DNA from: CAVOOW01 sp963697675
GTDB lineage: Bacteria; Actinomycetota; Actinomycetes; JACCUZ01
NCBI GenBank assembly: GCA_963697675.1
Contig: CAVOOW010000001.1
Location: forward strand, 186,001-250,000
Length of the DNA stretch: 64,000 nt
Reading direction: 5' to 3'
Positions 28,848-37,186 of this stretch are shown piece after piece (position 1 is the first letter of the stretch; the number at the start of each line of letters is the position of its first letter). The position numbers were made by a program, and so were the translations under genes. Below the pieces are notes generated by a model, which saw only the letters and a program-made list of their open reading frames with translations, made no database searches and was not told where the DNA came from.

Positions 28848-29849
28848 CTAGTCGCTTGCGGCAATCGCTTTGTCCCCGCCGAGCTTCATCTTCTTGGTGT
28901 CTCTCGGCGGCAGCTGGATGGTCTGCTCGGCTTCTGACATCCCCGCTTGCAGCTCACGGCCGCGCTCCAGCTCCGCGTTGAACTCGGCACCGAACAGGAC
29001 GGCGACGTTGGAGATCCAGAGCCAGACGAGGAACACGACCACTGCGGCGAGAGTGCCGTACGTCTTGTCGTAGGACGAGAAGTTGGCGACGTACAAAGCG
29101 AAACCGGCCGAGGCGACGATCCACACGATCAGGGCGAGGAACCCGCCCGGCGTGAACCATCGGAACCGCGGCTGCCGCACGTTGGGCGTCGCGTAGTAGA
29201 GCAGCGAGAAGATCCCGCTCACGACGAGTGCCATGACCGGCCACTTGGCGATGTCCCAGGCGGTCACCGCGGCACCGCCCACTCCGACGGCGTCACCGAC
29301 GGCTTGCGCGACCGGTCCGGTGACGACCAGGGAGAGGGAGACCAGGGCAAGCAGGACCACGCAGACGAGCGTCACCAACAACTGCAGCGGCCGCAGCTTG
29401 TAGAAGGGCCGGCCCTCTTCGACCTCGTAGATGGCGTTCGCGGCTCGACCGAATGCACCGACGTAGCCGGAGGCGGACCACAGAGCGACCAACAGACCTA
29501 GGACCAGCGCGAAACCTGCCGACTGGTTCTGCGCGACCTGGCGCATCGGTGCGGAGAACGTGTCGACGGCAGACGACGGTCCCAGCGCGCCGACGATCTT
29601 GAGCAGGGCGTCTGTGGTCTTCTGCGGATCTCCGACCACGCCGATGATCGATGTCAGTGCGATCAGCGCCGGGAAGATGGCGAGCACGCCGTAGTAGGTC
29701 AGTGCCGCGGCCCAGTCGGTGCAGTCGTCCTGCTTGAACTCCCGGAACGTCCGTTTCAGGACACCCGTCCAGGCGCGCCTGCTCAGGTCGGTCGGACGGT
29801 CCGGTTTGCGCGGATCCTCTGGCTCCGGCATCGCTCTGCCGTGGTTCAT
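28848..29849 (-). CDS. YihY/virulence factor BrkB family protein
   Basis: The 333-residue inner-membrane protein starts MNHGRAMPEPEDPRKPDRPTDLSRR. The family signature region is TDWAAALTYYGVLAIFPALIALTSIIGVVG, and six hydrophobic helices follow, ending VVFLVWLWISNVAVLFGAEFNAELER. It was once called ribonuclease BN, a name now considered wrong. The C-terminal tail is polar (MKLGGDKAIAASD). Longer in-frame starts lie upstream, but the sequence there is not protein-like. Confidence 0.9.
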   Translation of the reverse strand: MNHGRAMPEPEDPRKPDRPTDLSRRAWTGVLKRTFREFKQDDCTDWAAALTYYGVLAIFPALIALTSIIGVVGDPQKTTDALLKIVGALGPSSAVDTFSAPMRQVAQNQSAGFALVLGLLVALWSASGYVGAFGRAANAIYEVEEGRPFYKLRPLQLLVTLVCVVLLALVSLSLVVTGPVAQAVGDAVGVGGAAVTAWDIAKWPVMALVVSGIFSLLYYATPNVRQPRFRWFTPGGFLALIVWIVASAGFALYVANFSSYDKTYGTLAAVVVFLVWLWISNVAVLFGAEFNAELERGRELQAGMSEAEQTIQLPPRDTKKMKLGGDKAIAASD

Positions 29850-30013
29850 GCTGTGGTCACCTCGGGTTTCGGGGGCTGACGATGCACCGGCGACCATTAC
29901 CTGACATGACCTGAGGCAAACATGGTGCGACCCGGGTTTCGCCCCGGAAGCGTCGGGCAGATGACCCCTCACGGTTCGGCGGGCGTGCCGGCTACGCGTC
30001 GGACCCAGGTTCG

Positions 30014-30730
30014 GTGGTTGAACAAAACAGCCGCCGGACCGACCATGTCCATCCCGCCTCCGGGAACCTGCGGGCTCCGTCCGGTGTAGACACGACAACG
30101 AGACGGAGGAACGGAGCCCGCATCAGCGCTGACCGCGACGATGCCGAAACACTGGCTCGGGTGCGCGACGGAGATCGCGACGCGTACGCGGAGCTGGTGC
30201 ATCGTCATGCGTCCGTGGCGTTGCGGACCGCGATGCTGCTCGGGGCGGGGTCGGACGCGGAGGACGTCGTGCAGGAGGCCTTCGTCAAGGCGTACGGCGC
30301 GCTCGGAGGCTTCCGTGACGGTGCGGCGTTCCGGCCCTGGCTGCTGCAGATCGTCTCGAACGAGACGAGAAACCTTCATCGGGCCGCCGGTCGCCGCGCA
30401 GCGCGGGAGCGGGCGGCGTGGGAACGGACCGTGCCGCTGCTGCTGGCGGCGGAGGACGGTGACCCGGCGGCCGCAGCGATCTCAGGAGAGCGACGGACGC
30501 AGCTCATCCAGGCGCTTTCCCTGCTCTCCGAGCCGCATCGGCGAGTTGTCACGTGCCGCTACCTGCTCGACCTCGACGAGGCGGAGACAGCGACGGTGCT
30601 GGGCTGGCCGCGCGGAACGGTGAAGTCACGGTTGCATCGAGCATTGCGAGGGCTGTCGGCGTCGCTCACGAAACCGGCGGGCGGTCACGGAACAGATGCG
30701 GCAAGGACGGAGGTGGGACGTGACGCGTGA
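30014..30730 (+). CDS. ECF-type RNA polymerase sigma factor
   Basis: Region 2 is seen in RDAYAELVHRHASVALRTAMLLGAGSDAEDVVQEAFVKAYGAL, and region 4 in LLSEPHRRVVTCRYLLDLDEAETATVLGWPRGTVKSRLHRAL. The GTG at 30014 gives 238 residues, but the protein-like sequence begins only near SADRDD, about 36 codons in. A GGAGGA lies upstream of an ATC codon (ISADRDD) at 30121, so a start there or a mutated ATG is possible. The stop overlaps the next gene by 11 bp. Confidence 0.87.
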   Translation: MVEQNSRRTDHVHPASGNLRAPSGVDTTTRRRNGARISADRDDAETLARVRDGDRDAYAELVHRHASVALRTAMLLGAGSDAEDVVQEAFVKAYGALGGFRDGAAFRPWLLQIVSNETRNLHRAAGRRAARERAAWERTVPLLLAAEDGDPAAAAISGERRTQLIQALSLLSEPHRRVVTCRYLLDLDEAETATVLGWPRGTVKSRLHRALRGLSASLTKPAGGHGTDAARTEVGRDA

Positions 30731-31496
30731 GCCGGAGCTAGCCGCCATCGCCGAGGAGCTCAGGGCCTTCGGTGGCCTGTTGCCAGATCCCGTCGCCGGG
30801 TCTGGGCTCGCCGTCGCCGTGCTGGCACGGGTCTCCGAGCTGCCCGCGCCGAAGCCTGCAAACCCCGTGCAGCGATACGTGCAACGAAGCCTGCAGGCCG
30901 TCGCACGCCACCGACGACGTACGGCGATCGCGGCGCTGGCACTCCTGCTGTCCTTGCTCGCCGCGCCTCCTGTCCGGGCAGGGATCGCCGACTGGTTCAG
31001 CTTCGCGGGCGTCCTCGTACAGCATGATCCTTCGCCCGCACCGCACTCGGCGTCGCCGGCACCGACCCTGAGCAACACCACAGATCTCAGGGCGGCCAAG
31101 GCGCTCGTGGCCTTCGAACCCCTGGTCCCCGCAGAGCTCGGCTCACCGGAAGCCGTCGCCGTTTCGTCAGACCGACGGGTGCTGTCGATGAGCTGGACCA
31201 GCCCGAGCGACGGCGCCCTGCATCTGGACCAGTTCGACGGCCGCCTGGACTACGCCTTCGCCAAGAGAGCGGCTGGAGTGCAGTTCACCTCGGTCGGCGG
31301 CTCTTCGGCCATCTGGTTCAACGAGCCGCACAGCGTCGTCGTGCTCAACAAGAACGGGACCTCCCGCACGGAGACCGCACGGCTGGCCGGGCACACGTTG
31401 ATCTGGGAGCACGGCGGCACGACGCTGCGTCTCGAAGGCGACATCAGCCTCCGACGCGCCGTCGAGATCGCCGCCTCGGTCAAGCCAGTGCCCTGA
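30720..31496 (+). CDS. membrane protein with sigma-partner-like organisation
   Basis: The 258-residue protein starts at GTG 30720, inside the end of the sigma gene. A cytoplasmic stretch of about 70 residues is followed by one helix (AIAALALLLSLLAAPPVRAG) and a large extracytoplasmic domain. The domain ends TLRLEGDISLRRAVEIAASVKPVP, similar to DUF4367-type C-termini. The position and topology suggest an anti-sigma factor or regulator, but no zinc-binding HxxxCxxC motif is visible. Confidence 0.7.
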   Translation: MTREPELAAIAEELRAFGGLLPDPVAGSGLAVAVLARVSELPAPKPANPVQRYVQRSLQAVARHRRRTAIAALALLLSLLAAPPVRAGIADWFSFAGVLVQHDPSPAPHSASPAPTLSNTTDLRAAKALVAFEPLVPAELGSPEAVAVSSDRRVLSMSWTSPSDGALHLDQFDGRLDYAFAKRAAGVQFTSVGGSSAIWFNEPHSVVVLNKNGTSRTETARLAGHTLIWEHGGTTLRLEGDISLRRAVEIAASVKPVP

Positions 31497-31553
31497 CCAG
31501 GAACCAAGCTCCGCGGGGCGGTGTACCAGCAGGGTCACCCCGAGGAGGTCGCC

Positions 31554-32321
31554 ATGCGCCGAGGCCGCGCAACTCTCACCGCAATCGTTCTCGTTCTTCT
31601 CAGCATGTTCGTCGCCGGGACCGCACACGCCGGTGGACCGACGAGCGCGCTGCTCGTCGTGCCAGGAGCGGGTCAGACGGCGTCGCTCTACAACAGCGAC
31701 GCCGACTACAACTCGCTGGCCACCCTGGTCGGCGCGTTCGAGGCGCCGGGGAAGGGCGACCGCTCGGGGACCAGTCACGAGGCCGGTGCCGGGGTCACCG
31801 TGACCTGGCTCATCCACGACGTGCAGGTCTGGCGGGTGGACCGGATCTATGTCGTCGATGACGGGAAAGCATGGATCTCGACCCAGGTCGACCTTGACGG
31901 GTCGAACATCTGGGCAAGTCCCGTCGTCTGGCACACCGCAACGGACAGCCGCGGGCTCACGACCCTGCTCACCCGGTTGGGCGTCAATCCCGCGGGCGGC
32001 CCTGGCGCAGTCTCCGACACCGACACCGACACCGCCACCGACGCGAGCGTCGCGCCGTCGCCTGTTGCCAGCGAGAAGCCCGCGTCCGCGCCGACGAGCC
32101 AGGCAACGAAGAACCAGACGACAGGGACCTCGGCCGGCCCGTTGTGGGGCATCGCGGGGCTCGCCCTGGGTGGCTTGCTCACGGCGCTTGCGATGTGGCG
32201 ACTTCCCGACGCCCGGCTGAGGGGGCGCAGCGACGCGGTCGCGGAGCCCGGACACCATGACGCGACCGATCCGAACTGGTCGCCGAGCGAGGAGCTGTCC
32301 TGGCCGGCGCCGCGGAAGTAG
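31554..32321 (+). CDS. secreted, C-terminally anchored protein of unknown function
   Basis: The 255-residue protein has a signal peptide (MRRGRATLTAIVLVLLSMFVAGTAHAG), an extracytoplasmic domain with VTWLIHDVQVWRVDRIYVVDDG, a Thr/Asp/Ala-rich linker (DTDTDTATDAS), and a C-terminal helix (LWGIAGLALGGLLTALAMW). It follows the sigma-factor and membrane-protein genes in the same orientation, so all three may be one envelope-responsive unit. No family is recognised. Confidence 0.75.
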   Translation: MRRGRATLTAIVLVLLSMFVAGTAHAGGPTSALLVVPGAGQTASLYNSDADYNSLATLVGAFEAPGKGDRSGTSHEAGAGVTVTWLIHDVQVWRVDRIYVVDDGKAWISTQVDLDGSNIWASPVVWHTATDSRGLTTLLTRLGVNPAGGPGAVSDTDTDTATDASVAPSPVASEKPASAPTSQATKNQTTGTSAGPLWGIAGLALGGLLTALAMWRLPDARLRGRSDAVAEPGHHDATDPNWSPSEELSWPAPRK

Positions 32322-32349
32322 CGGCAGGTACGACACGCCGATGTCGAAA

Positions 32350-32374
32350 CGCCCGCCCTCGCGTGGCGCGGGCG
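32350..32374 (+). terminator. hairpin after the secreted-protein gene
   Basis: CGCCCGC (32350-32356) and GCGGGCG (32368-32374) form a 7-bp stem with an 11-nt loop, 28 bp after the stop. It is a plausible factor-independent terminator without a U-run. Confidence 0.5.
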
Positions 32375-32380
32375 GACGTT

Positions 32381-32399
32381 CCAAGTTGTGCATGATCGA
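32381..32399. repeat. dispersed element, fourth copy
   Basis: CCAAGTTGTGCATGATCGA matches the core of three elements near the HNH gene at 48228-48392, differing at the CC/TG step. It overlaps the first codons of the beta-helix remnant, placing a repeat at the border of a truncated gene. Confidence 0.5.
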
Positions 32400-32888
32400 G
32401 ACCTGATCAAGCTCGCCGACGCCACGTACGCAGGGAAGTTCACCGCCGGCAACTACTCGGCCCGGCTCGACGGCAGCAGCCACAACGTGTTGCAGGACCT
32501 GTCGGTGTGGAACGTCGGCGACGAGGCCATCCACCTCCGTGCGTTCTCCAGTGACAACGTCGTTCGTGACAGCGTCATCAGGATGACGGGAGTGCGCAAC
32601 GCGGCGTACGGCGAAGGTCTCTATGTCGGCAGTGCCAACTCCAACGGGGCGACCTACAGCGGCGGCCAGCGCGACACGTCCGACCGCAACCAGCTGCTGA
32701 ACAACACGATCTCCGCCACGGGCGCCGAGAGCATCGACATGAAGGGCAACGCGTGGACCGTCGACAACAACAAGGGCACCAACGCGCTGCTGGACGGCTT
32801 CCAGGTGCACAACGCGCTGCCCAACTGGGGCTGGGACAACACCTTCCTGAGCGCAGCCGCCGGATTTGCCAACGTCCCCTGCGAGTAA
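32388..32888 (+). pseudogene. remnant of a secreted right-handed beta-helix protein
   Basis: The 166-residue frame begins GTG at 32388 and reads SSHNVLQDLSVWNVGDEAIHLRAFSSDNVVRDSVIRMTG, then YGEGLYVGSANSNGATYSGG, DRNQLLNNTISATGAESIDMKGNAW and GTNALLDGFQVHNALPNWGWDN. These are rungs of a parallel beta-helix of the carbohydrate-binding/hydrolase type. No signal peptide and no N-terminal half are present, and the step ESIDMKGNAW looks shortened. A dispersed repeat sits across its start. I read it as a truncated gene. Confidence 0.6.
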
Positions 32889-32900
32889 CCAACCCCCAGG

Positions 32901-32970
32901 TGACCATGTTTGGCAGGTGAACCGTCAGCAGGCCTGCACGCCTACTGAGGCGGCTGTTCGCCTGCTGAGG
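32901..32970. repeat. double-hairpin repeat, copy 1
   Basis: The 70-bp element contains CAGCAGGC, loop CTGCAC, GCCTACTG, then directly AGGCG, loop GCTGTT, CGCCT. A second copy at 61241-61313 keeps the same two stems. The 3' end of the adjacent leftward gene is encoded within it (last residues PPQ). Confidence 0.7.
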
Positions 32971-33847
32971 TGATCGGCTTCTCGAACCAGTGGTTCGCGT
33001 AAGCCTCGTCGTTGAACGGCGCGACTTCGACGTAGCCGGCAGACCGGTAGAGGGCGAGCGCCTCCTCGAGCGCCTTGTTGGTCTCGAGGCGAGTCGCCCA
33101 AGCACCGTGGTCAGCAGCCCGGGACTCGAGCTCGGTGAGCAGGCGCCGGCCCACACCCAGGCCGCGGGCAGACTCGGCGACCCACATCCGCCGCAGGTGT
33201 GCGTATCCGTCGTGGAACATCAGCGCGCCGCAGCCCACGGGTTCGCCGTGCAGTGACGCCAGCAGCTGTAAGCCGGCCGGCGGGCGCAGCTCGTCATCGT
33301 CGGCGGGCAGACCAAGCGCGGGATCGTAGCCCGCGTCGAACCGGTCGTTGAGCTCGGCGAAGTACGCGCAGTGGCACGCGCGCGCCCGCGGGTCGGCCGG
33401 ATCAACGCTCTCGACCTCGACCATCGAAGCGGTCAGCAGCCGCTCGACCTCGGCCATGGCAGCGACCAGGCGGGCCCGCTGTGCTGCGCCGAGTGGCTCG
33501 AGGACCTCGGCAGCCAACTCGTCGGCGCGCCGGTCGAGAACCGCTCGCTCGTTGGTTCCCGCCGCAGTCAGCGAGGCGATCCGGACCCGCCGATCCGAGG
33601 CCTTCGCACCGACCGTGACCAGCCCGGTCGCCTCCAGCGAGCGCAGCAGCCGGCTCAGGTAGCCCGAGTCGAGGTCGAGCTGGGTGCGCAGCGACCGGAC
33701 ATCGCGCTCCCGCGCGCCGATCTCCCAGAGCACCCGCGCCTCGCCGAGCGAGCGGTCGCGGGACAGGAACCGGTCGTTGAGCGCACCCACCCGCTGGGTG
33801 ACGATCCGGTTGAACCGGCGCACCTGCGCGACCATCTCCGGGTCCAT
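32942..33847 (-). CDS. MarR regulator fused to GNAT acetyltransferase
   Basis: The 301-residue protein has an N-terminal MarR winged helix (RRFNRIVTQRVGALNDRFL, SLRTQLDLDSGYLSRLLRSLEATGLVTV) and, from about residue 155, a GNAT domain (CHCAYFAELNDRFDAGYDPALGLPADDDELRPPAGLQLL with ESARGLGVGRRLL). Such fusions are common in actinobacteria. An 18-bp palindrome overlaps its promoter, so it may control itself and the divergent quinone reductase. It may acetylate the inducing compound, but this is speculation. Confidence 0.9.
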   Translation of the reverse strand: MDPEMVAQVRRFNRIVTQRVGALNDRFLSRDRSLGEARVLWEIGARERDVRSLRTQLDLDSGYLSRLLRSLEATGLVTVGAKASDRRVRIASLTAAGTNERAVLDRRADELAAEVLEPLGAAQRARLVAAMAEVERLLTASMVEVESVDPADPRARACHCAYFAELNDRFDAGYDPALGLPADDDELRPPAGLQLLASLHGEPVGCGALMFHDGYAHLRRMWVAESARGLGVGRRLLTELESRAADHGAWATRLETNKALEEALALYRSAGYVEVAPFNDEAYANHWFEKPITSAGEQPPQ

Positions 33848-33848
33848 C

Positions 33849-33866
33849 CTCTGACTTTAGTCAGAG
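33849..33866. promoter_or_regulatory. palindromic operator between MarR-GNAT and quinone reductase
   Basis: CTCTGACT and AGTCAGAG are perfect 8-bp arms with a TT spacer. The palindrome begins 2 bp from the MarR-GNAT start codon and lies 33 bp before the ATG of the divergent reductase. It is the expected position for an autoregulatory MarR site. Confidence 0.72.
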
Positions 33867-33898
33867 ATAAGTCCGGGATCAAGGAGTACGATTTTCTG

Positions 33899-34891
33899 AT
33901 GCTGGCGGTCGTCGTTCGTGAGTTCGGTGGACCCGAACGGTTGCTGCTCGAGGAGCGCTCCGACCCCCGTCCGGGTCCGGGCGACATCGCTGTGGCGATC
34001 GCCGCTGCGGGGGTCAACCGGGCCGACGTGCTGGCCCGGGCAGGTCGCTATCACCGGGCCGGTCCCCCACCCCTGCTGCTCGGCCTGGAGGGCGCCGGCA
34101 CGGTCATCGCGGTCGGCAATGAGGTCCACGACCTCGCGGTCGGTCAACACGTGGTGGCGTGGGGCGCTACCAACGATCCCGGGTTCTATGCCGAGCGGGT
34201 CGTCGTACCCGCACATCGCGCCCAACCCATCCCCGAGGGTGTCGAGCTGGGCGCCGCTGCTGCACTGCCGACGGCGTGGCTGTCGGCCTGGTACTGCCTT
34301 CGCCGGCTGGCAGACGTCCAGGCCGGCGAGGTTGTCCTGGTGCACGCCGCGGCGAGCGGTGTGGGCAGCGCCGCGGTGCAGATCGCGAGAGACGCGGGTG
34401 CGACCGTCATCGCGACGGCGGGGTCGGCGGCGAAGGCGGACTGGGCGCGCGGGCTCGGTGCGATCCACGCCTTCGACACGTCGGCGCTGAGCAGACGGCA
34501 GATCATCGAAGGCGTCGTCCGACTCAGTGAGGGCAAGGGTGCCGACGTCGTGCTGGACACGGTTGGCGGGGAGACCTTCGCCGACAGCCTGCAGGCCATC
34601 GCCTATGGCGGCCGGCTGGTCGCACTGGCCAATGTCGCGCTGGAGCCGAGCACGATCGACACGCGCGACTTCTACCCGAAGAACGTGCGCATCCTCGGCT
34701 TCCAGATCACCGGTCTGATGGAGCACGGATACGACCCGCGCGCCGATCTGGCCGAGCTGCTCGCGGCCCTGGCGACCGACCGATTCGCCGTTCCGATCGC
34801 GAACACGTTCCCGCTGCCGCGCGCGGCCGACGCGCATGCCTATCTCGAGCAGCGCGCCAACCGCGGCAAGGTTCTGCTCACCGTCGGCTGA
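33899..34891 (+). CDS. zinc-binding dehydrogenase/NADPH:quinone reductase-like
   Basis: The 330-residue medium-chain protein starts MLAVVVREFGGPERLLLEERSDP. The NADPH motif is VLVHAAASGVGSAAVQIARDAGATVIATAGS, and it ends with EQRANRGKVLLTVG. It has no structural-zinc cysteines, so it belongs with the quinone oxidoreductases. AAGGAG lies before the ATG, and the operator upstream ties it to the MarR-GNAT regulator. Confidence 0.9.
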   Translation: MLAVVVREFGGPERLLLEERSDPRPGPGDIAVAIAAAGVNRADVLARAGRYHRAGPPPLLLGLEGAGTVIAVGNEVHDLAVGQHVVAWGATNDPGFYAERVVVPAHRAQPIPEGVELGAAAALPTAWLSAWYCLRRLADVQAGEVVLVHAAASGVGSAAVQIARDAGATVIATAGSAAKADWARGLGAIHAFDTSALSRRQIIEGVVRLSEGKGADVVLDTVGGETFADSLQAIAYGGRLVALANVALEPSTIDTRDFYPKNVRILGFQITGLMEHGYDPRADLAELLAALATDRFAVPIANTFPLPRAADAHAYLEQRANRGKVLLTVG

Positions 34892-35131
34892 TCAGACGGT
34901 GACCCCGACCTGAGCCGGAGCCGTGGCTTTCTTGGGCGGCACTCCCCCGGGATTCTCCGAGTTCGGCAGCATGTAGGACACGATGGCCTGGGCGACCAGG
35001 CCGATCGCAGTCGTGGTCAACGTCTTGTTCCAGTGCTCGGCGGTGACCCAACCCGTGAGCAGGGCGGCAGCAGCGGTCACCTGGGTGGCCAGCCACTTGT
35101 TGGTTGGCAGCTTCGACTTGTCCGATGACAC
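34892..35131 (-). CDS. small membrane protein (holin-like)
   Basis: The 79-residue protein starts at GTG 35131 (VSSDKSKLPTNKWLATQVTAAAALLTGWVTAEHWNKTL), with GGGAGG 5 nt upstream. It has two hydrophobic segments (VTAAAALLTGWV and TTAIGLVAQAIVSYML). Topology is like small phage holins, but there is no phage gene nearby. Its stop is 1 bp from the reductase stop. Confidence 0.6.
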   Translation of the reverse strand: MSSDKSKLPTNKWLATQVTAAAALLTGWVTAEHWNKTLTTTAIGLVAQAIVSYMLPNSENPGGVPPKKATAPAQVGVTV

Positions 35132-35233
35132 GGCGACCTCCCTCGGGTCTGCGCTGGCACCCGTCAGCACGACGTAGACGTACATCCAGAGAGAGCGGAC
35201 CCGCCAGCTGATACATCAGGCAGGTATCTCGGA

Positions 35234-36175
35234 TCAGGAAGGTCCGGGCCCCAGATGCTCGACTCGGTTGCGCCCCAGCTTCTTGGCCCGGTAGAGGCCG
35301 TCGTCAGCCTCCTTGAACACCTGGCCCGCCGGCCTGGGCGTTGCGGGGTCCTGCACCGCCAGACCGGCGCTGATGGTCAGCACGCCGCGTCGGTTGTTGA
35401 CGTGCAACACGGCGAGTCGTTCCACTGCCGTCCGCATGCGTTCCACCGCGAGTGCCCCGGTCGCCATCGACTGCTCGGGGAAGATGCACAAGAACTCTTC
35501 GCCGCCGTAGCGATAGATCGTGTCGCCGCTGCGGGCCTGCTGGCTGAGCTGCACGGCGACCGCGTGCAGTGCCACGTCACCGGCCTGGCGGCCGTAGGTG
35601 TCGTTGTAGGACTTGAACAGGTCGACGTCGAGCAGGGCCAGGCAATAGCCGTCGCCGTAGCGCTTGAGCTGCGCGTCCAGCAGCTCAAGGTCCTCCTGGA
35701 GCGCCAGGCGGTTGCCGACACCGGTGAGCGGGTCCCGCCGGACTATCGACGCGAGATCCTGGTTGAGGCCGTCCAGCTCGGTGCGCTGTTGCGCCAGCTC
35801 GGTGTGCAGTGCCGACACCCTGGCAGCCACGACCAGCCGGGCCTCGAGGTCGTCGATGTCCAACGGCTTGACGAGGTAGTCGTCGGCGCCCGCGGTCATG
35901 CCCTCGAAGATGTCGTCCGAGGTGCCGTTCACGCTGAGCATGATGAAGTAGGCGTAGTCGCCCGCCGGCTGTCGGCGAATGTTCCGGCAGAGCTGGGGAC
36001 CGCTCAGCCCGGGCATCATCCAGTCGCTGATGATCACGTCCGGTCGCTCTGACCGGTAGGCGTCCCAGGCCCGGGCGCCGTCGGTGACGGTGAGGCAGTC
36101 GTGGCCGAGATCGTCCAGCGCCGCCTGCGCGATCAGGCGCGTCGTCGGCTCGTCGTCGGCCACCAGGATCCGCAT
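35234..36175 (-). CDS. response-regulator diguanylate cyclase (REC-GGDEF)
   Basis: The 313-residue protein starts at ATG 36175 (MRILVADDEPTTRLIAQAAL). The receiver has the phosphoacceptor Asp in DVIISDWMMPGLSG and the Lys in YLVKPLD. The GGDEF domain follows with DPLTGVGNRLALQEDLELL and the active-site variant YRYGGEEFLCIF. GGEEF is an accepted active variant. It should make cyclic di-GMP in response to a partner histidine kinase, and no kinase is adjacent. An upstream in-frame start is less protein-like. Confidence 0.92.
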   Translation of the reverse strand: MRILVADDEPTTRLIAQAALDDLGHDCLTVTDGARAWDAYRSERPDVIISDWMMPGLSGPQLCRNIRRQPAGDYAYFIMLSVNGTSDDIFEGMTAGADDYLVKPLDIDDLEARLVVAARVSALHTELAQQRTELDGLNQDLASIVRRDPLTGVGNRLALQEDLELLDAQLKRYGDGYCLALLDVDLFKSYNDTYGRQAGDVALHAVAVQLSQQARSGDTIYRYGGEEFLCIFPEQSMATGALAVERMRTAVERLAVLHVNNRRGVLTISAGLAVQDPATPRPAGQVFKEADDGLYRAKKLGRNRVEHLGPGPS

Positions 36176-36277
36176 CAGACGTTGTCCCCATGTTCGGAGA
36201 GTCGCAGCAGCATTACGCAATGTACTGCACATTTCGGGGCGTGCCCCCGCAATTGACCTAGGCTTGCCGCAACTCAG

Positions 36278-36802
36278 CTAGCTGTGCAGCGCCCGAGACT
36301 CGCTCGCGAACGGCTCGCTCATCCGCTCCGAGGCGCCCAGCAGGAACTCGATGCCGGGGCTGGTCCAGCCGACGTACGCCCGTCGCTCCGGCGCGTGCAG
36401 AACGCACCACACCAGCTTGCCCGAGTCGCCGAGACCATGGACGCCCCAGCTGCTGGCGATCTCGGCGACGATGACCAGGCCGCGCCCGTGCTCCTCGAAC
36501 GACTCTTCCGCGAGCGGCGAGGGGCCGAGGCTCTGGCCGTCGTCCTGGACCGTGACGAAGACCTCGTCGTCGCTGACCCGCAGCACCAGGCTGATCTGCC
36601 CCCGGCCATGCGTGCTCGCGTTCGTGACCAGTTCGCTCACCACGACGAGGACGTCGTCCAGGAGGCGCTCCGGCACGACACCGACGCAGGCTTCGCGTAC
36701 GTACGCCCGGGCATTGCCCGGCGCCAGCACGCCCGATTTCAGGACCCGCGTATGAGCCAGGGTCGCCGTCATGCCGGGACCAGCAGCGGGAAAGACATCC
36801 AC
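36278..36802 (-). CDS. anti-sigma-type ATP-binding protein (HATPase_c_2)
   Basis: The 174-residue protein has the N box VVSELVTNASTHGRG and G boxes VQDDGQSLGPSP and EEHGRGLVIVAEIASSWGV of the Bergerat fold in RsbW/SpoIIAB-type kinases. Such proteins phosphorylate anti-sigma antagonists or bind sigma factors. GAGGGG precedes the GTG start, and an ATG 30 bp further in is also possible. The C-terminal half of a SpoIIE-type phosphatase lies just upstream as a remnant. Confidence 0.85.
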   Translation of the reverse strand: MDVFPAAGPGMTATLAHTRVLKSGVLAPGNARAYVREACVGVVPERLLDDVLVVVSELVTNASTHGRGQISLVLRVSDDEVFVTVQDDGQSLGPSPLAEESFEEHGRGLVIVAEIASSWGVHGLGDSGKLVWCVLHAPERRAYVGWTSPGIEFLLGASERMSEPFASESRALHS

Positions 36803-36884
36803 ATACCCCTCGAGCGTTGCGGAGGTCTCTTCCCCCGCCTACGCCCGTTATACCCGTTCGAATCCGATTTCAAGCCAGCGATGA

Positions 36885-37037
36885 TCAACCGGTTGCACGG
36901 ACCACCAGCACGGCGAGGTCGTCGCGCGAGGCCTGGGAGCTGAAGCCACGGACTGCCGCCTCGACCAGACCGGCGAGGTCGTGGGCCGTGGAGCCGGCCC
37001 CAGCCGCGTCAGACAGCGTGCGGATATGTCGCGTCAC
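36885..37037 (-). pseudogene. C-terminal remnant of a SpoIIE-type phosphatase
   Basis: Reading leftward from a GTG at 37037, 50 residues (SDAAGAGSTAHDLAGLVEAAVRGFSSQ, then ASRDDLAVLVVRATG) match the end of SpoIIE/PP2C phosphatases, with the closing DD-LAVLVVR. An in-frame TGA precedes the GTG, and no catalytic part exists. It lies upstream of the anti-sigma-type ATPase, its functional partner type, on the same strand. Confidence 0.5.
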
Positions 37038-37186
37038 TCACGCTTCGACCAAAAATGTGCAGAACTTCACCCCTGGGCGTCACCAGCCGCCCCCAAATGC
37101 CCACGCCGCAGATCGGGATCAGGCCGGGACGGGGACCCGCGGCGCTTGCCAGAGCCGCGGTCGCTCGCCGCGGGCCAACACGATAG

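Noticed and set aside
34892..35131. Possible phage holin from a prophage
   Set aside because: Only topology suggests it. No phage gene, integrase or attachment site is nearby.
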